From Mnemiopsis leidyi (Eukaryota; Ctenophora; Tentaculata; Lobata; Bolinopsidae), in NCBI GenBank assembly GCA_000226015.1, contig JH153284.1, positions 33,550 through 59,730 of the forward strand: a DNA stretch of 26,181 bases, read 5' to 3'. Below are positions 9,382-18,986 of this stretch, one piece after another. Position numbers and translations under genes: made by a program. Within the stretch, counting starts at the first letter, position 1. Each line of letters begins with the position of its first letter. The notes below the pieces were generated by a model. That model worked only from the letters and a program-made list of their open reading frames with translations, ran no database searches and was not told the DNA's origin.

Positions 9382-12300
9382 ATGTACAGCGCAGTGGAAC
9401 GTGGTACTCCCAACACACTAGACTACAGGATTTACTACACTAAAGATGGAGCTCCCATCTCCCCCTTCCACGACATCCCTCTTTACACTGACGACTCTCA
9501 GCAGTGTCAGTACAGAGTGTGTATTGTGTAATGTGTATAGTGTACAATGTACAGTGTATACTGTGTGTAGTGTGTAAATGTACACTTTGTATAATATAGT
9601 GTTTTGTTTATATGAATCAACCCTGTCCAAACCCTGCCCCTACCCTACCCAGACTCTGCCCAAACCTTTCCTGTCCAGACCCTGTCTCGGCCGATTACCT
9701 TTTTGCCAAATAAACTTAGTACTTTTTAGTACAAATTGTTGTTTAAGCCTAATAAATGTGTTGGGCTTGGCTACAACAATTTTACCAGGATCGTTAGTAC
9801 ACAGGGACAACACCATCCAAGACCAAAAATCTCCAACTATTGAATTCTAACTTCTACAATATTTCAGACTGCAACATGGTCGTAGAAATCCCACGTTGGA
9901 CCAATGCCAAGATGGAAATCAGTAAAGAGGAACCCCTCAACCCTATTAAACAAGACGTAAAGAAAGGTAACTTTAAAATACTTTCTTCAGTTTCTAGTGA
10001 TCATGCACTGCCCGTGTCAATGTAAGAAAAACTAGACTTCATATTAATTTCTTTATCATTTCTATATTTCCCCACATCTTAGTGCATGGAGAAGTTTCTG
10101 TCTGCTTGATTCTCAGCAGATTACCCTTAATTCTCGTAAGGATGCGAAGCAAGGCGGGCCTAATCCTCTAATCTTTGAAACGTGGACAGTCCAAGTTGTA
10201 TAAATAGTATTTCCGACTAATGATCCACATTGAGGAAAATTTAGAGTAAATCCAATTTCAAGATTACTTTTGTGGTGACTACAGTTGAGAATTTTGGGGT
10301 CTGGAATTGAAACTGAGCTGATTATATTATTGTAATTTATTGTACGGGTATCACGTACTTATATAGTGTTCCGTGCTCCCTTCATATAATCAAAGACATT
10401 TGACGCTATACAACTAGTCTTGTGACGTCACGCCACACCGATGCACTACTGCACTACCGTGCAGCTGCAACAATAATTCGTTAAATGTGCCCTTAAATGC
10501 CACAAATTTGCACATGATCTTTAAAGTGAAGCTTATCTTTTTTTCACGCAGTGGAATGATGACAGTGGTGCAGCTTTGCAAGATCGTTTATTTAATTTTG
10601 ATATCGCTTATTTACACATCATCTTGAAATTGAAGCTCGTTTAAATGGTATTTAGCTCTCTAATGCCACACTAAATTTTGAGGAAATGTCATTAGTTCAG
10701 TGAACCGTTATCGTGCTCTAGATCATGTGGTCCGTGATCCAAAAAGGGGAAGTTAGTTCAAAGTTTTTAGTTTGACGTCACTCTCTCCAGAAGGTCACTT
10801 CGAGTTTTCAGCTGTTTTTAATATTTAGTTCTCCTCCAGAACACAGTATCGCTGTATATTTGTAGCTGCACTGCTATTCCACAAGAATATAATATCACAG
10901 CAGATCTACTTCCCCCAGAATGCTCTACCCGCACAGCTCCCACACAGACCTGACTATCCAGAACCCCACCGAACGCTACACCTGGGCCGCCTGGCTGATA
11001 TTCGTAATTCTCACCTCCCTTATCGGAGACACCATCATCCTCCTCGCCACCACCTACCACCACGCCATCAGGCTCCACACAGTAGTCGTCACCTGCATCC
11101 AGCACATAGCAGTCAGCGACATCCTGGTCTCTCTAACCCTGCTCCTCCCTAACTCCACCTCCCTCCTCAACAACACCTGGATCTACGGACCGGTCCTCTG
11201 CTCGGCACGACCCTACTTCAGTTACCCCGGTTACCAGGCTGGCAGACTCCTCGTCTGTGTCATGACAACTTGTAAACTCCTCATCCTGAAGTTCCCGCTC
11301 AGATCTATCACCTGGACTGCCGCGCATGCTCACCTGGCTTGTTGGGGGATCTGGGTGATATCGTTGTCGTGGCCGGTCAGCTTCCTGGCTGTAGATAAGG
11401 GTGATGTGAAGTTCGACTACCGGTTTTACACCTGCACCTACCAGTTTGTAGATAACGTCACGTGGGATGTGATAAAACCTACAATAACTACACTACTCTA
11501 CATCCTGCCTAACCTACTGATAGTGATTACTTCAGTTCTAATACTGGTTATAGCTAGACGGGTAGCTAGGGAATCTAGGCGGGGGTTAAAGTGGCAGGGG
11601 GTTACTACAGTGCTCCTTTCTGCTACTGTCTACAGTATCTCCTTCCTGCCCAACACTGTCATTAACATTGTCGTTATCTTTGTGAAGGAGCAGTCAGGAG
11701 TTTTTACAGTTACCTTCTCCCGAGTGGCGGCTGGTGTGCTGACGATCAACATTGTGTCGAACTTCTTTATTTACTGTCTTACTGTCAGCAGTTTTAGGGA
11801 GTTTTTGTTGGAGAGAGTCAGGAGGTCACGTGATTGGGTTAAGTCACGTGGTTTTGTCACGTGGGTGGTTTCTCTGTCACGTGCTTGGAGGAGGGAGTGT
11901 GGCGATGCGAACTGTGCTGGAAATGGAGGGACCATCGGAACACAAAGAGAAAGTGTAGTTTAAAAGTATTTTAGTTTGGTGTAAAATAAAGTTTGTATTT
12001 TGTTAATATTCTTCTCTGCCAAGTTTGTTTAACGTTTACTGGCAAAATAGATTGTTTGAACGCTTCGATCTATGGGAAGAATGCACATGATTGTATCATT
12101 CAAGTTTGAGCTGTTTGGTAAGGTATTGATTAAATTATGTATATACATATATCTAAGGTCGTATATATAATGTATATATCTTAAACAAACTTTATCCCTG
12201 ACTTTTAACTAGAGAAAGATTGGAAGCATTCCTAAAATTCCCTAGTAGTTAGTACAATAGATAACACCAAATTAATGATTTTTTTAAAGTATGATTATGA

Positions 12301-15169
12301 TCACGACTCACCAGGGTGATCATTTTTCTGTACCTGTATGAATCCGCTTTATAAATCTACAGAATAACTTTGATTACTTAACTACCGCAGGTAAACTGAG
12401 ATTTGTAAACAATGTGTTTCCTTATCACGGTTATATCTGGAACTACGGTGCTATTCCTCAGGTATGTGTGGTATCTTTCTCCTGCTATTCGTTTTTAAAT
12501 TTCATGATAAGGTACAGCTCTTGTCTTAGTTGTTTTGTTCCCTTAGTGCTCGAACGAATGGTCTCTGACCTTGAAGCATACTTTTCTTATTAAACAATTA
12601 TCAATGATAAAATATGTTAGAGGTCGATAAGATATAATAAGAAACTGCCCAGACCTGGGACTCCCAGTAAGAAGAACATAAGCTAAAATATTGGGGGTTA
12701 AAAAGCTAAACGTAAAACCACCCCAGACCTGGGAAGATCCAGCTCACGTTGACGAGAACACTAAAGCTAAGGGAGACAACGATCCGCTCGACGCTGTGGA
12801 GGTATGTAGTTTTTAGTTTCTTGTTGATATACTACATTTGTAGTAGCTGTTCAGTCGTTTCTTCTAAGGCCGAAGTTTGCCTTATCCGAGTAAGGTAAAT
12901 TTGAAAAATTAAAAACCACAAAAAAACTTGCCATGAACGACTAATTTATTTTTCAGATTGGATCTGGGGTCGCTAATAGAGGTGAAGTCAAACAAGTGAA
13001 AATTCTCGGTAAGTCCCTGGAAAACAGATTCTTCTGATATACCGGATTTATCTAGAGCTTGAATTTAGTTTAAAAGTCTACCGACTGTATTTCCGCTATA
13101 CTTGAAGTTCAATACTGTTTTTGTACTCTGACTGATATTCCTAAGTGGTAAGATTACTTTATATCTAACTTTGTTTAGTTATCTAAGATATTGGTTTACA
13201 GGTGTTATAGCGATGATAGACGAAGGAGAAACTGACTGGAAGATAGTGTGCATCGACAGAAACGACCCGCTAGCCGAACAGCTAAACGATATCGGGTAAA
13301 ATTAAAGTATTTTTTTGTAATTTCTGATAGCAGCAAGTAGTTATTAAGTCTCATTCTTCAAATTTAGTAGCTTTGTTGATTTTCTCTGTAGACTTGAAAA
13401 TGCGTTTTATAGGAAACTTTTCATCAAATATTTCGAACTGACACGTTCATATTCATTAACTCAAATTATTTGTATATAAGTAGTGTTGAAAGTATTAATA
13501 CTTTCAACTACTTACTTANNNNNNNNNNNNNNNNNNNNNNNNNNNNNNNNNNNNNNNNNNNNNNNNNNNNNNNNNNNNNNNNNNNNNNNNNNNNNNNNNN
13601 NNNNNNNNNNNNNNNNNNNNNNNNNNNNNNNNNNNNNNNNNNNNNNNNNNNNNNNNNNNNNNNNNNNNNNNNNNNNNNNNNNNNNNNNNNNNNNNNNNNN
13701 NNNNNNNNNNNNNNNNNNNNNNNNNNNNNNNNNNNNNNNNNNNNNNNNNNNNNNNNNNNNNNNNNNNNNNNNNNNNNNNNNNNNNNNNNNNNNNNNNNNN
13801 NNNNNNNNNNNNNNNNNNNNNNNNNNNNNNCGTCATCTTAGAATCAAAAAATAAGTGGTGCAATTGATGCCCATTAGGGTGCTTTAGGTTACTGTACAGT
13901 CCGTTGGTCTAGCTGCCACAAACCCCTGTTTGCTACAACTTCCCCCTTAAGTCTCATTCTTCAAATTTAGTAGCTTTGTTGATTTTCTCTGTAGACTTGA
14001 AAATGCGTTTTATAGGAAACTTTTCATCAAATATTTCGAACTGACACGTTCATATTCATTAACTCAAATTATTTGTATATAAGTAGTGTTGAAAGTATTA
14101 ATACTTTCAACACTACTTATTTTTTATAGTTACAGCTGATGCTAATCAGAATTGAAATGACTATAAAAACAAGGCTGAAGACCGCAAGATTTTTTGTGCT
14201 GGATTTTTTCTCTAGCACTTGTTAACGTGTATCGATCTTGATTAGTTTTACTTTTTAACGTGTATCGATTTTTATTGGTTGAACTTCAATGACGTCATGA
14301 TAACCTGTACCCAGGGATGTAGAAAAAGTCATGCCAGGATATCTTGAAGCTACCAGAGACTGGTTTAGGATCTACAAGTTCCCCACCGGCAAACCCATGA
14401 ACGAATTTGCTTTCAATGGTATGCAAGTGTTTATTTTTTGTTGGGCCCTTAGTAGTTGGTTCTAGAAAGTTTAAAATAATAACACAGTTTATTTGTTCAA
14501 TTTTGTGTCGCGTTGATCAGATGATACAGCAAATTGTACAGGTTTTAAAGTTTATCTTAATTGTAAATTTTCCGTAGATTTACAATCAATTTTTGTAGAT
14601 TTACACTATGATTTTTATGAGCATACCACATTCAGGAGAGTGGAAGAACAAGGCATTCGCGGATAACATCATTAAAGAAACAAACGCCCACTGGAAAGCG
14701 CTTATGACTAACAAGGGAGTTGCAGATGATGTTGAAACCAAGAACACCTCTGTACAGAATAGCCACGGTCTTATTACGTTAGTTCATTACAATTCTTTCT
14801 ATTCAACTTTAGTTTAAACCTAACAGAAATATTTTCGTAAGTTTTTGCATGCAATTTTGCGTGAATACCTAATTTTTAATGAGGAATAATTTATTGAGGA
14901 CTGTTCTTCAAACTCATTGTAACATGTATTGGTGGAAAATAAGCTGTACTTATTCTAATTTTATTACATTTAAGCATGCTATCAACTTGAACTACCAACC
15001 TCCTTAAATACCATAGACATACTAACAACCCTTGCCTTTCAGGACTGACGAAGCTACACAAATTCTTAACAAAATCCCCGCCGCCACCGACGCCGGCCCC
15101 GCTGCTGACCCCTCAACTCAGAACCAATGTTTCGTCAAGCGAACTGTCTCTGAGCCTGTCTGCGCTTGA
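9382..15169 (+). CDS. Family I inorganic pyrophosphatase, probably cytosolic (PPase-b)
   Basis: Nine exons can be joined: 9382-9505, 9868-9966, 12391-12461, 12727-12801, 12957-13008, 13202-13295, 14315-14418, 14636-14777 and 15043-15169. They total 888 nt, or 295 residues plus TGA. With these joins the residues fall on the same numbers as in the yeast enzyme: E48, K56, E58, R78, Y89, Y93, D115, D117, D120, D147, D152, K154, Y192 and K193. That agreement supports the exon 1 donor at 9506 (GTCAGT), which is otherwise ambiguous. The signature DNDPLD is at 115-120. There is no signal peptide, and an in-frame TAG lies at 9370. Introns after PQ98 and within LG141 are absent from PPase-a. The last donor (GTTAGT at 14778) is inferred from phase and from the paralogue. 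The C-terminus is RTVSEPVCA, shorter than in PPase-a. Intron 2 (2.4 kb) contains a GPCR gene and intron 6 contains the assembly gap. A further 5' exon, using the AG at 9379-9380, cannot be excluded. Confidence 0.93.
9513..9602. repeat. TGTA/TGTGTA low-complexity tract in PPase-b intron 1
   Basis: A mix of TGTGTA, TGTACA and TGTATA words sits right after the exon 1 donor. It contributes several GT dinucleotides, which makes the exact donor of PPase-b exon 1 harder to place. Confidence 0.6.
10433..10440. promoter_or_regulatory. Full palindromic CRE-like site TGACGTCA (distal)
   Basis: A perfect TGACGTCA lies about 480 bp upstream of the nested GPCR's ATG, inside PPase-b intron 2. This is the consensus bound by CREB/ATF bZIP factors. 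The same octamer also occurs at 14290 and 17909, so a chance match is possible. Confidence 0.35.
10773..10780. promoter_or_regulatory. Full palindromic CRE-like site TGACGTCA (proximal)
   Basis: A second perfect octamer lies about 140 bp upstream of the GPCR start, a typical promoter distance. Together with the site at 10433 it makes a CREB/ATF-responsive promoter for the nested gene plausible but unproven. Confidence 0.4.
10920..11963 (+). CDS. Class A (rhodopsin-like) GPCR, intronless, nested in PPase-b intron 2
   Basis: This 347-residue single-exon protein has seven hydrophobic segments at about 22-46, 56-78, 104-126, 134-156, 183-211, 226-252 and 265-287. Family marks are GD at 36-37 in place of GN in TM1, AVSD with D67 in TM2, a likely disulphide C94-C172, and P244 in TM6. 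N-glycosylation sequons occur at N78 and N179. The DRY position reads K119-L-L, with the following KFPLR kept where typical receptors have HPL. TM7 ends N281-F-F-I-Y instead of NPxxY. The tail is basic and serine-rich. The gene lies wholly within an intron of PPase-b on the same strand and is more GC-rich than the flanking intron. It has an AATAAA 22 bases after the stop. The ligand is unknown. Loss of the DRY arginine suggests altered G-protein coupling, though divergent DRY motifs also occur in working invertebrate receptors. Confidence 0.9.
   Translation: MLYPHSSHTDLTIQNPTERYTWAAWLIFVILTSLIGDTIILLATTYHHAIRLHTVVVTCIQHIAVSDILVSLTLLLPNSTSLLNNTWIYGPVLCSARPYFSYPGYQAGRLLVCVMTTCKLLILKFPLRSITWTAAHAHLACWGIWVISLSWPVSFLAVDKGDVKFDYRFYTCTYQFVDNVTWDVIKPTITTLLYILPNLLIVITSVLILVIARRVARESRRGLKWQGVTTVLLSATVYSISFLPNTVINIVVIFVKEQSGVFTVTFSRVAAGVLTINIVSNFFIYCLTVSSFREFLLERVRRSRDWVKSRGFVTWVVSLSRAWRRECGDANCAGNGGTIGTQRESVV
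11985..11990 (+). terminator. Poly(A) signal AATAAA of the nested GPCR
   Basis: A canonical AATAAA starts 22 bases after the GPCR stop, followed by GTTTGTATTTTGTTAA, a suitable GU-rich downstream element. It supports an independently processed GPCR mRNA. Because it lies in the sense strand of a PPase-b intron, it could also cause premature 3' end formation of PPase-b. Confidence 0.6.
12648..12734 (+). repeat. Repeated CCCAGACCTGGGA at a PPase-b acceptor
   Basis: CCCAGACCTGGGA occurs at 12648-12660 and again at 12722-12734. The second copy is the true intron 3 acceptor and the start of exon 4 (AG at 12725-12726, then ACC TGG GA). The first creates a decoy acceptor in intron 3. The pattern parallels the exon-end duplication in PPase-a intron 2, but the matching stretch is much shorter. 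Confidence 0.55.
13344..13509. repeat. Exact 166-bp direct repeat, left of gap
   Basis: As far as I can read, this is base-for-base identical to 13947-14112. It lies in PPase-b intron 6 and runs almost to the N run. Perfect identity around a gap points to an assembly duplication rather than a genomic one. Confidence 0.85.
13519..13830. other. Assembly gap (312 N)
   Basis: All bases are N. The gap lies in intron 6 of PPase-b, so no PPase exon is missing: exon 6 and exon 7 join in phase 2 and the protein alignment is continuous. Confidence 0.98.
13947..14112. repeat. Exact 166-bp direct repeat, right of gap
   Basis: This is the right-hand copy of 13344-13509, offset by 603 bases. It ends in the large palindrome at 14079-14120. 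The left copy of that palindrome is broken two bases short of symmetry (CTACTTACTTA) just before the N run. Confidence 0.85.
14079..14120. repeat. Perfect 42-bp palindrome
   Basis: ATAAGTAGTGTTGAAAGTATT is followed directly by its reverse complement with no spacer. Such a sequence can extrude a 21-bp hairpin and is hard to sequence or assemble, which may explain the nearby gap. It lies in PPase-b intron 6. Confidence 0.9.
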
Positions 15170-15360
15170 AGTTCTGCCTCCACTATAGGATCAAACCGGG
15201 ACTCAATCTATAGACATCTATTTTCAGATTTATTGTTGATTGAGTTTTGAGTAATTTATTAGTTTGTTGATAGGAAGATAATTTGTTTTATTTTGTTTCC
15301 GTTTGGACAGGACATTGTCAATAGTTTAATGAAACCTATTAACCTAATCCTGAGTAACAA

Positions 15361-15376
15361 ATTAAACTAAATTAAA
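15361..15376 (+). terminator. Candidate poly(A) signals for PPase-b
   Basis: Two ATTAAA hexamers, at 15361-15366 and 15371-15376, lie about 190-200 bases after the PPase-b stop. No AATAAA is nearer. A 3' UTR of about 200 bases would result. Confidence 0.35.
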
Positions 15377-17441
15377 TAGAACATATGGAATTGATCTGTT
15401 CGACTCAGTACGAACTTTGGTAAAAAGAATAACAAACAATAATTCATCAGATTGTGAATTGTAAAATATCGTGGTTTAGGTTAAATAAGTAAAGACTGTG
15501 AGAAAATGTTGGTCACACTAGCCACTGGAGAATGTTCCAGATGAGAAGTTGAACACGCGGCATTGTCCCGCATTTCGGTTGCAGTAAAAATTATAGTTCG
15601 CGGAAGCGGCGATGGCATAAACATTATAATCTAAGCTTGCGCATGTGTCACGTACGTTCATATTTAACATTTCGTGCAATTCAGTCTCATCTTTATATCG
15701 ATACCAATCTAGCGCACGTACGTACGTTGGGAAAATTTGAAATTCATCAGCCGGCGCAGTATTTCACGTTCATCATACGCACCAATTATATCAATTCCTT
15801 AGAGCGCCTGTTGGAGTTACTGTTATGCATTCATTACTCTATCGCCAAACCTTCTTTCCCCTTATTCCATCTTGCCTGCGTTTTGTCTGGTTACACGTTA
15901 GTCACTTATAACTTTTAAATCTTAACAGTTAATTAACCTTAATTGTTAATTGTTTTGCCAATCTGAAGATGTATATCATGAATAGTCAATCGCCGGGACG
16001 TCCATCATAGTCCTGTTCAAAACAAAATCTTCGAAGAATGTCTTTTGACTGGAGAGGTAATGATATTTACGATTAACTCCTACTGCAACGTGACCGTTTC
16101 GGTTTACTGTCATTCGATTTTTGACCGTATTGAGAGAGTAACTATTCGTATCGAAGCATCATTTAGTATATACACCGCCATTTAAGTTTAATGAGATTAT
16201 TAGAATAGTTTACTGTTTATGCGATTGTGACTGAAATGAAGAATGTTATGACAATTACGTTTAATAATAATAATATAATTTAATTTACCACTTTTTAGAC
16301 CTGCGATATGAGCTGAGAAGATTAACAACGTTCAATTGACTCCTAAACCGATGCATTTAATTTAACAGACAGATAAGTGAGTACAATTTGTTTGATTTAC
16401 TTATAACGTGATGAAGCCAAAATCACTTCAGCAAGAATCAAGAATGTTAAGTGTAGACTGTATACTTGATCAAAAGACGATATCTTTTTAACGTTCAGCT
16501 TTGGGCTGCGAGAGTCGGGTATAAGTATAAATATAATCAATAACCGTGACGATGTATGTTTAGATTTTTGTCTCCCTTTTTATCTTAATTTTCCACTACC
16601 TAGCCGATTCTCTTGGCCAGAATTTGCGAAATCCATAAAAGCACTCGAAAGTAGAAAATAAAGAATTTCAAGCATAACATTTTTGTTCTCAACAAAGAAG
16701 GGGGGCCTTTCATGATTACGCCTGATTTCGGGAAGAAGGGAAGAAGGAGAGGATACTATAATTCTGTCAAACCACGGAATAAGCCAGGCCCACTTGAAGA
16801 TGAAATAGTGGACTTTTGACGGACACATGGGTGGATAATAGCATCGGGAAGAGTGTAAAAGTTGCCAAAATCTTGGTGACGTAATCTCTGAACAATCCTA
16901 TAATAGGTATCAATATTATATTGTGAGGTCGCCACAATAACAGATAACTGGCTGCTAAATCATGGCTAAATTGGCTATCTGAAATTCAACAAAACCGCGA
17001 GTAATGGGATTTAATGAGTTGTGTAATGGCTGTTTTTGTTCAAAGTGAAATATTTACTCTTGTAGCAAACTTAATCTTTACTCTTGTAGCAAACTTAATC
17101 TCGTATTCGGGTTAAAACAGAACAATAGAACATTAGATTGAAAACAGTAATAGTAATGTGTTTACGTGAAATTCATCTGTAAGATATTCTATAAATACTA
17201 ATCATGAATTAGTCACATCATACTATCATGGTTTAGACAAGTAATGGTATCTTTTTTTCGATAAAATCTAGGAATCTTTAAACCCATCGAACTTGCAGCT
17301 GCCGTATATACATTGAGTCTGATCATTACAAATGCAATATGCTATCCAGACGTGTTGAATCTCCTATCAAAATGGAAACGGTCGGACACATATCCTATAT
17401 TTATCGGCGATGTTATGAAGTTGAAGTATGTTTTTCGCAGT
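15377..17441. other. Intergenic stretch without a recognisable gene
   Basis: Open frames at 15637-15918 (+, 93 codons) and 16580-16828 (-, 82 codons) resemble no family I know and have no supporting signals. A 24-bp direct repeat lies at 17053-17100. The rest is AT-rich. I see no RNA gene. Confidence 0.5.
17053..17100. repeat. Exact 24-bp tandem duplication
   Basis: TTTACTCTTGTAGCAAACTT plus AATC occurs twice in immediate succession (17053-17076 and 17077-17100) without mismatch, so it is a recent duplication. Confidence 0.9.
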
Positions 17442-18032
17442 TCATCTCGGCAAGTTCCTCGTCTCCCCCGTGGTCTGTGAAGTACTCAGAAAAGTGGTCG
17501 ATGAAGCCTGCCAGGACTCTCGGAATCCGAGATCGCAATATTCAGAATTAATCTTCATCCGTAGATCGGTAAGCAGGTACTTGATGAAAGGATTGCTGTA
17601 GAAGTAACCTTGAAGACACTTCGCCTGCTCTTCGTAAAGCCGGCAGACGATTCTGTTCACAGTTTCCAGATTAACCCGCGGCATATTCAGGAACTCCGCC
17701 AGGTCTATCAAACACTTGCAAAAGTTCATGGAACTGTTTAACTTCTCAATGAACAACTTGATAAATGCGTCATCATTGTTTCTCGAGAGGCAGCTCTTAA
17801 ACTGTTCATACAAACTACACTCCTCATAAACTTGATCCTTGCTATTGAAGTTCGAGAAAACCTTGTCGCTGTATTTGACTAAACAGCTGTAGACACGATC
17901 ATAAGCTATGACGTCACTGCTCCGCCCATGAACGTGCCCACCGGTACCATAAGCTGGAACTAGATATAACCCGGAACAGACGCCTAAAAGAAAAAACAAC
18001 CACGTACAAAACATTTTAAGTGAAAATATCAC
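17442..18032 (-). CDS. Small secreted eight-cysteine protein (paralogue of the 20330-18987 gene)
   Basis: This 196-residue single-exon frame has an N-terminal hydrophobic stretch (FCTWLFFLLGVCSG, residues 8-21), so I predict secretion. A second Met at residue 7 is an alternative start. Cysteines lie at 50, 72, 81, 105, 107, 130, 139 and 166. From C72 onward the spacing (9, 24, 2, 23, 9, 27) is identical to the neighbouring larger protein, so they are clear paralogues. The domain is two related halves: C-x-LYE-x4-CL and a following FIK-rich segment appear in each half. After C166 comes a short Ser/Thr-rich tail, where the paralogue has its repeats. I do not recognise the family. A predominantly helical, disulphide-bonded extracellular domain is an inference from the hydrophobic pattern. 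Nothing in the sequence tells its partner or role. Confidence 0.72.
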   Translation of the reverse strand: MIFSLKMFCTWLFFLLGVCSGLYLVPAYGTGGHVHGRSSDVIAYDRVYSCLVKYSDKVFSNFNSKDQVYEECSLYEQFKSCLSRNNDDAFIKLFIEKLNSSMNFCKCLIDLAEFLNMPRVNLETVNRIVCRLYEEQAKCLQGYFYSNPFIKYLLTDLRMKINSEYCDLGFRESWQASSTTFLSTSQTTGETRNLPR

Positions 18033-18986
18033 TTCTAACGAGACAGACGAGGTAAATAAACCTTTGTGGGCTGAGTTTACTATTTACTATTCATACTTCA
18101 TTTCATTATCACAACTTCTTCCCGGTAGAGCTGGCTTCTTTTAAAAAGCCGTTCCTCCCTTGCTTTCGTCTGGAACCTAAGAAACTGGTTAAACTTTACC
18201 GTTACACACACCCGTGTAACTCACGTACTGTCTCCTAATAAAGCTCGGCTGACAGTCTCGCTTTGGGGAAAGTGGAAACTATCCGACATAAAGTCTTCCC
18301 TTTTTAAATCATTTGATTTAGATTACACTTGTGTTTCGCCGTCGGAATGAGGTCCTCCAAATGTAATGACGTTATCAAGTTTAATGAGACTAACGTGTTT
18401 TGCTTGTTTGCAAACTTGATTTCAAACCACAAAAATCTGAATATGCCTGTCTGCATACCTTCCAATAAATATAGATTTGATTTCACGAGGATTATGCAAA
18501 TTTCGATTTTTAAATGCCATTAAAGAATTTGCCTTCTTCTTTTGATTTGGCTCCGACTTATTTTTGGATTTAATTGAGAATAAAATACACTTAGTCGGTT
18601 CTTGCACAAATTGTACGATAAAATGGGAACAGTGTCATAATAATTAATTAGAGACGATCAAACGTACTTGAGCAAATTCAAATTTTAAAATCATAAATCA
18701 CACTTTATTAATTACTTATGAGGGGCGAATATCAAAATTACGGAACCTAAATATGCATCAAATCAAACATGTAATCACGTTGTCTACTATAAAATAGGCT
18801 ATTGTTATTATCGTATAAGTTACCGTCCATAACCCCACTGACCCGGACAGATAAAACACTATCTTGTTCCTTAAACAAGTTTTTATACGCCACGAATATT
18901 AATGGCCGTGAAAGCAAAAATAATAACTATTCTTTACATATTTCACATATTTTACATATTCAACATAATATTTTAGTCCAACACAC
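18033..18986. other. Spacer between the two cysteine-rich protein genes
   Basis: No gene is evident. It must hold the promoter of the smaller gene (near 18033-18250) and the 3' end of the larger one. Three open frames of 60-64 codons at 18304-18607 overlap on both strands and look accidental. Confidence 0.55.
18704..18709 (-). terminator. Candidate poly(A) signal AATAAA for the large cysteine-rich gene
   Basis: TTTATT on the plus strand reads AATAAA on the coding strand, about 280 bases after the stop at 18987. It is a reasonable but unproven 3' end. Confidence 0.35.

Noticed and set aside
13470..13863. Long open frames across the N run
   Set aside because: They consist almost wholly of unknown residues and exist only because N codons are not stops.
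15637..15918. 93-codon open frame on the plus strand
   Set aside because: No family resemblance and no supporting signals. It could be an old transposon scrap but I cannot support that.
16580..16828. 82-codon minus-strand frame, with a CATGATTACGCC stretch reminiscent of cloning-vector lacZ nearby
   Set aside because: The vector-like match is only about 12 bases with unrelated flanks, so it is chance rather than contamination. The frame itself has no recognisable domain.
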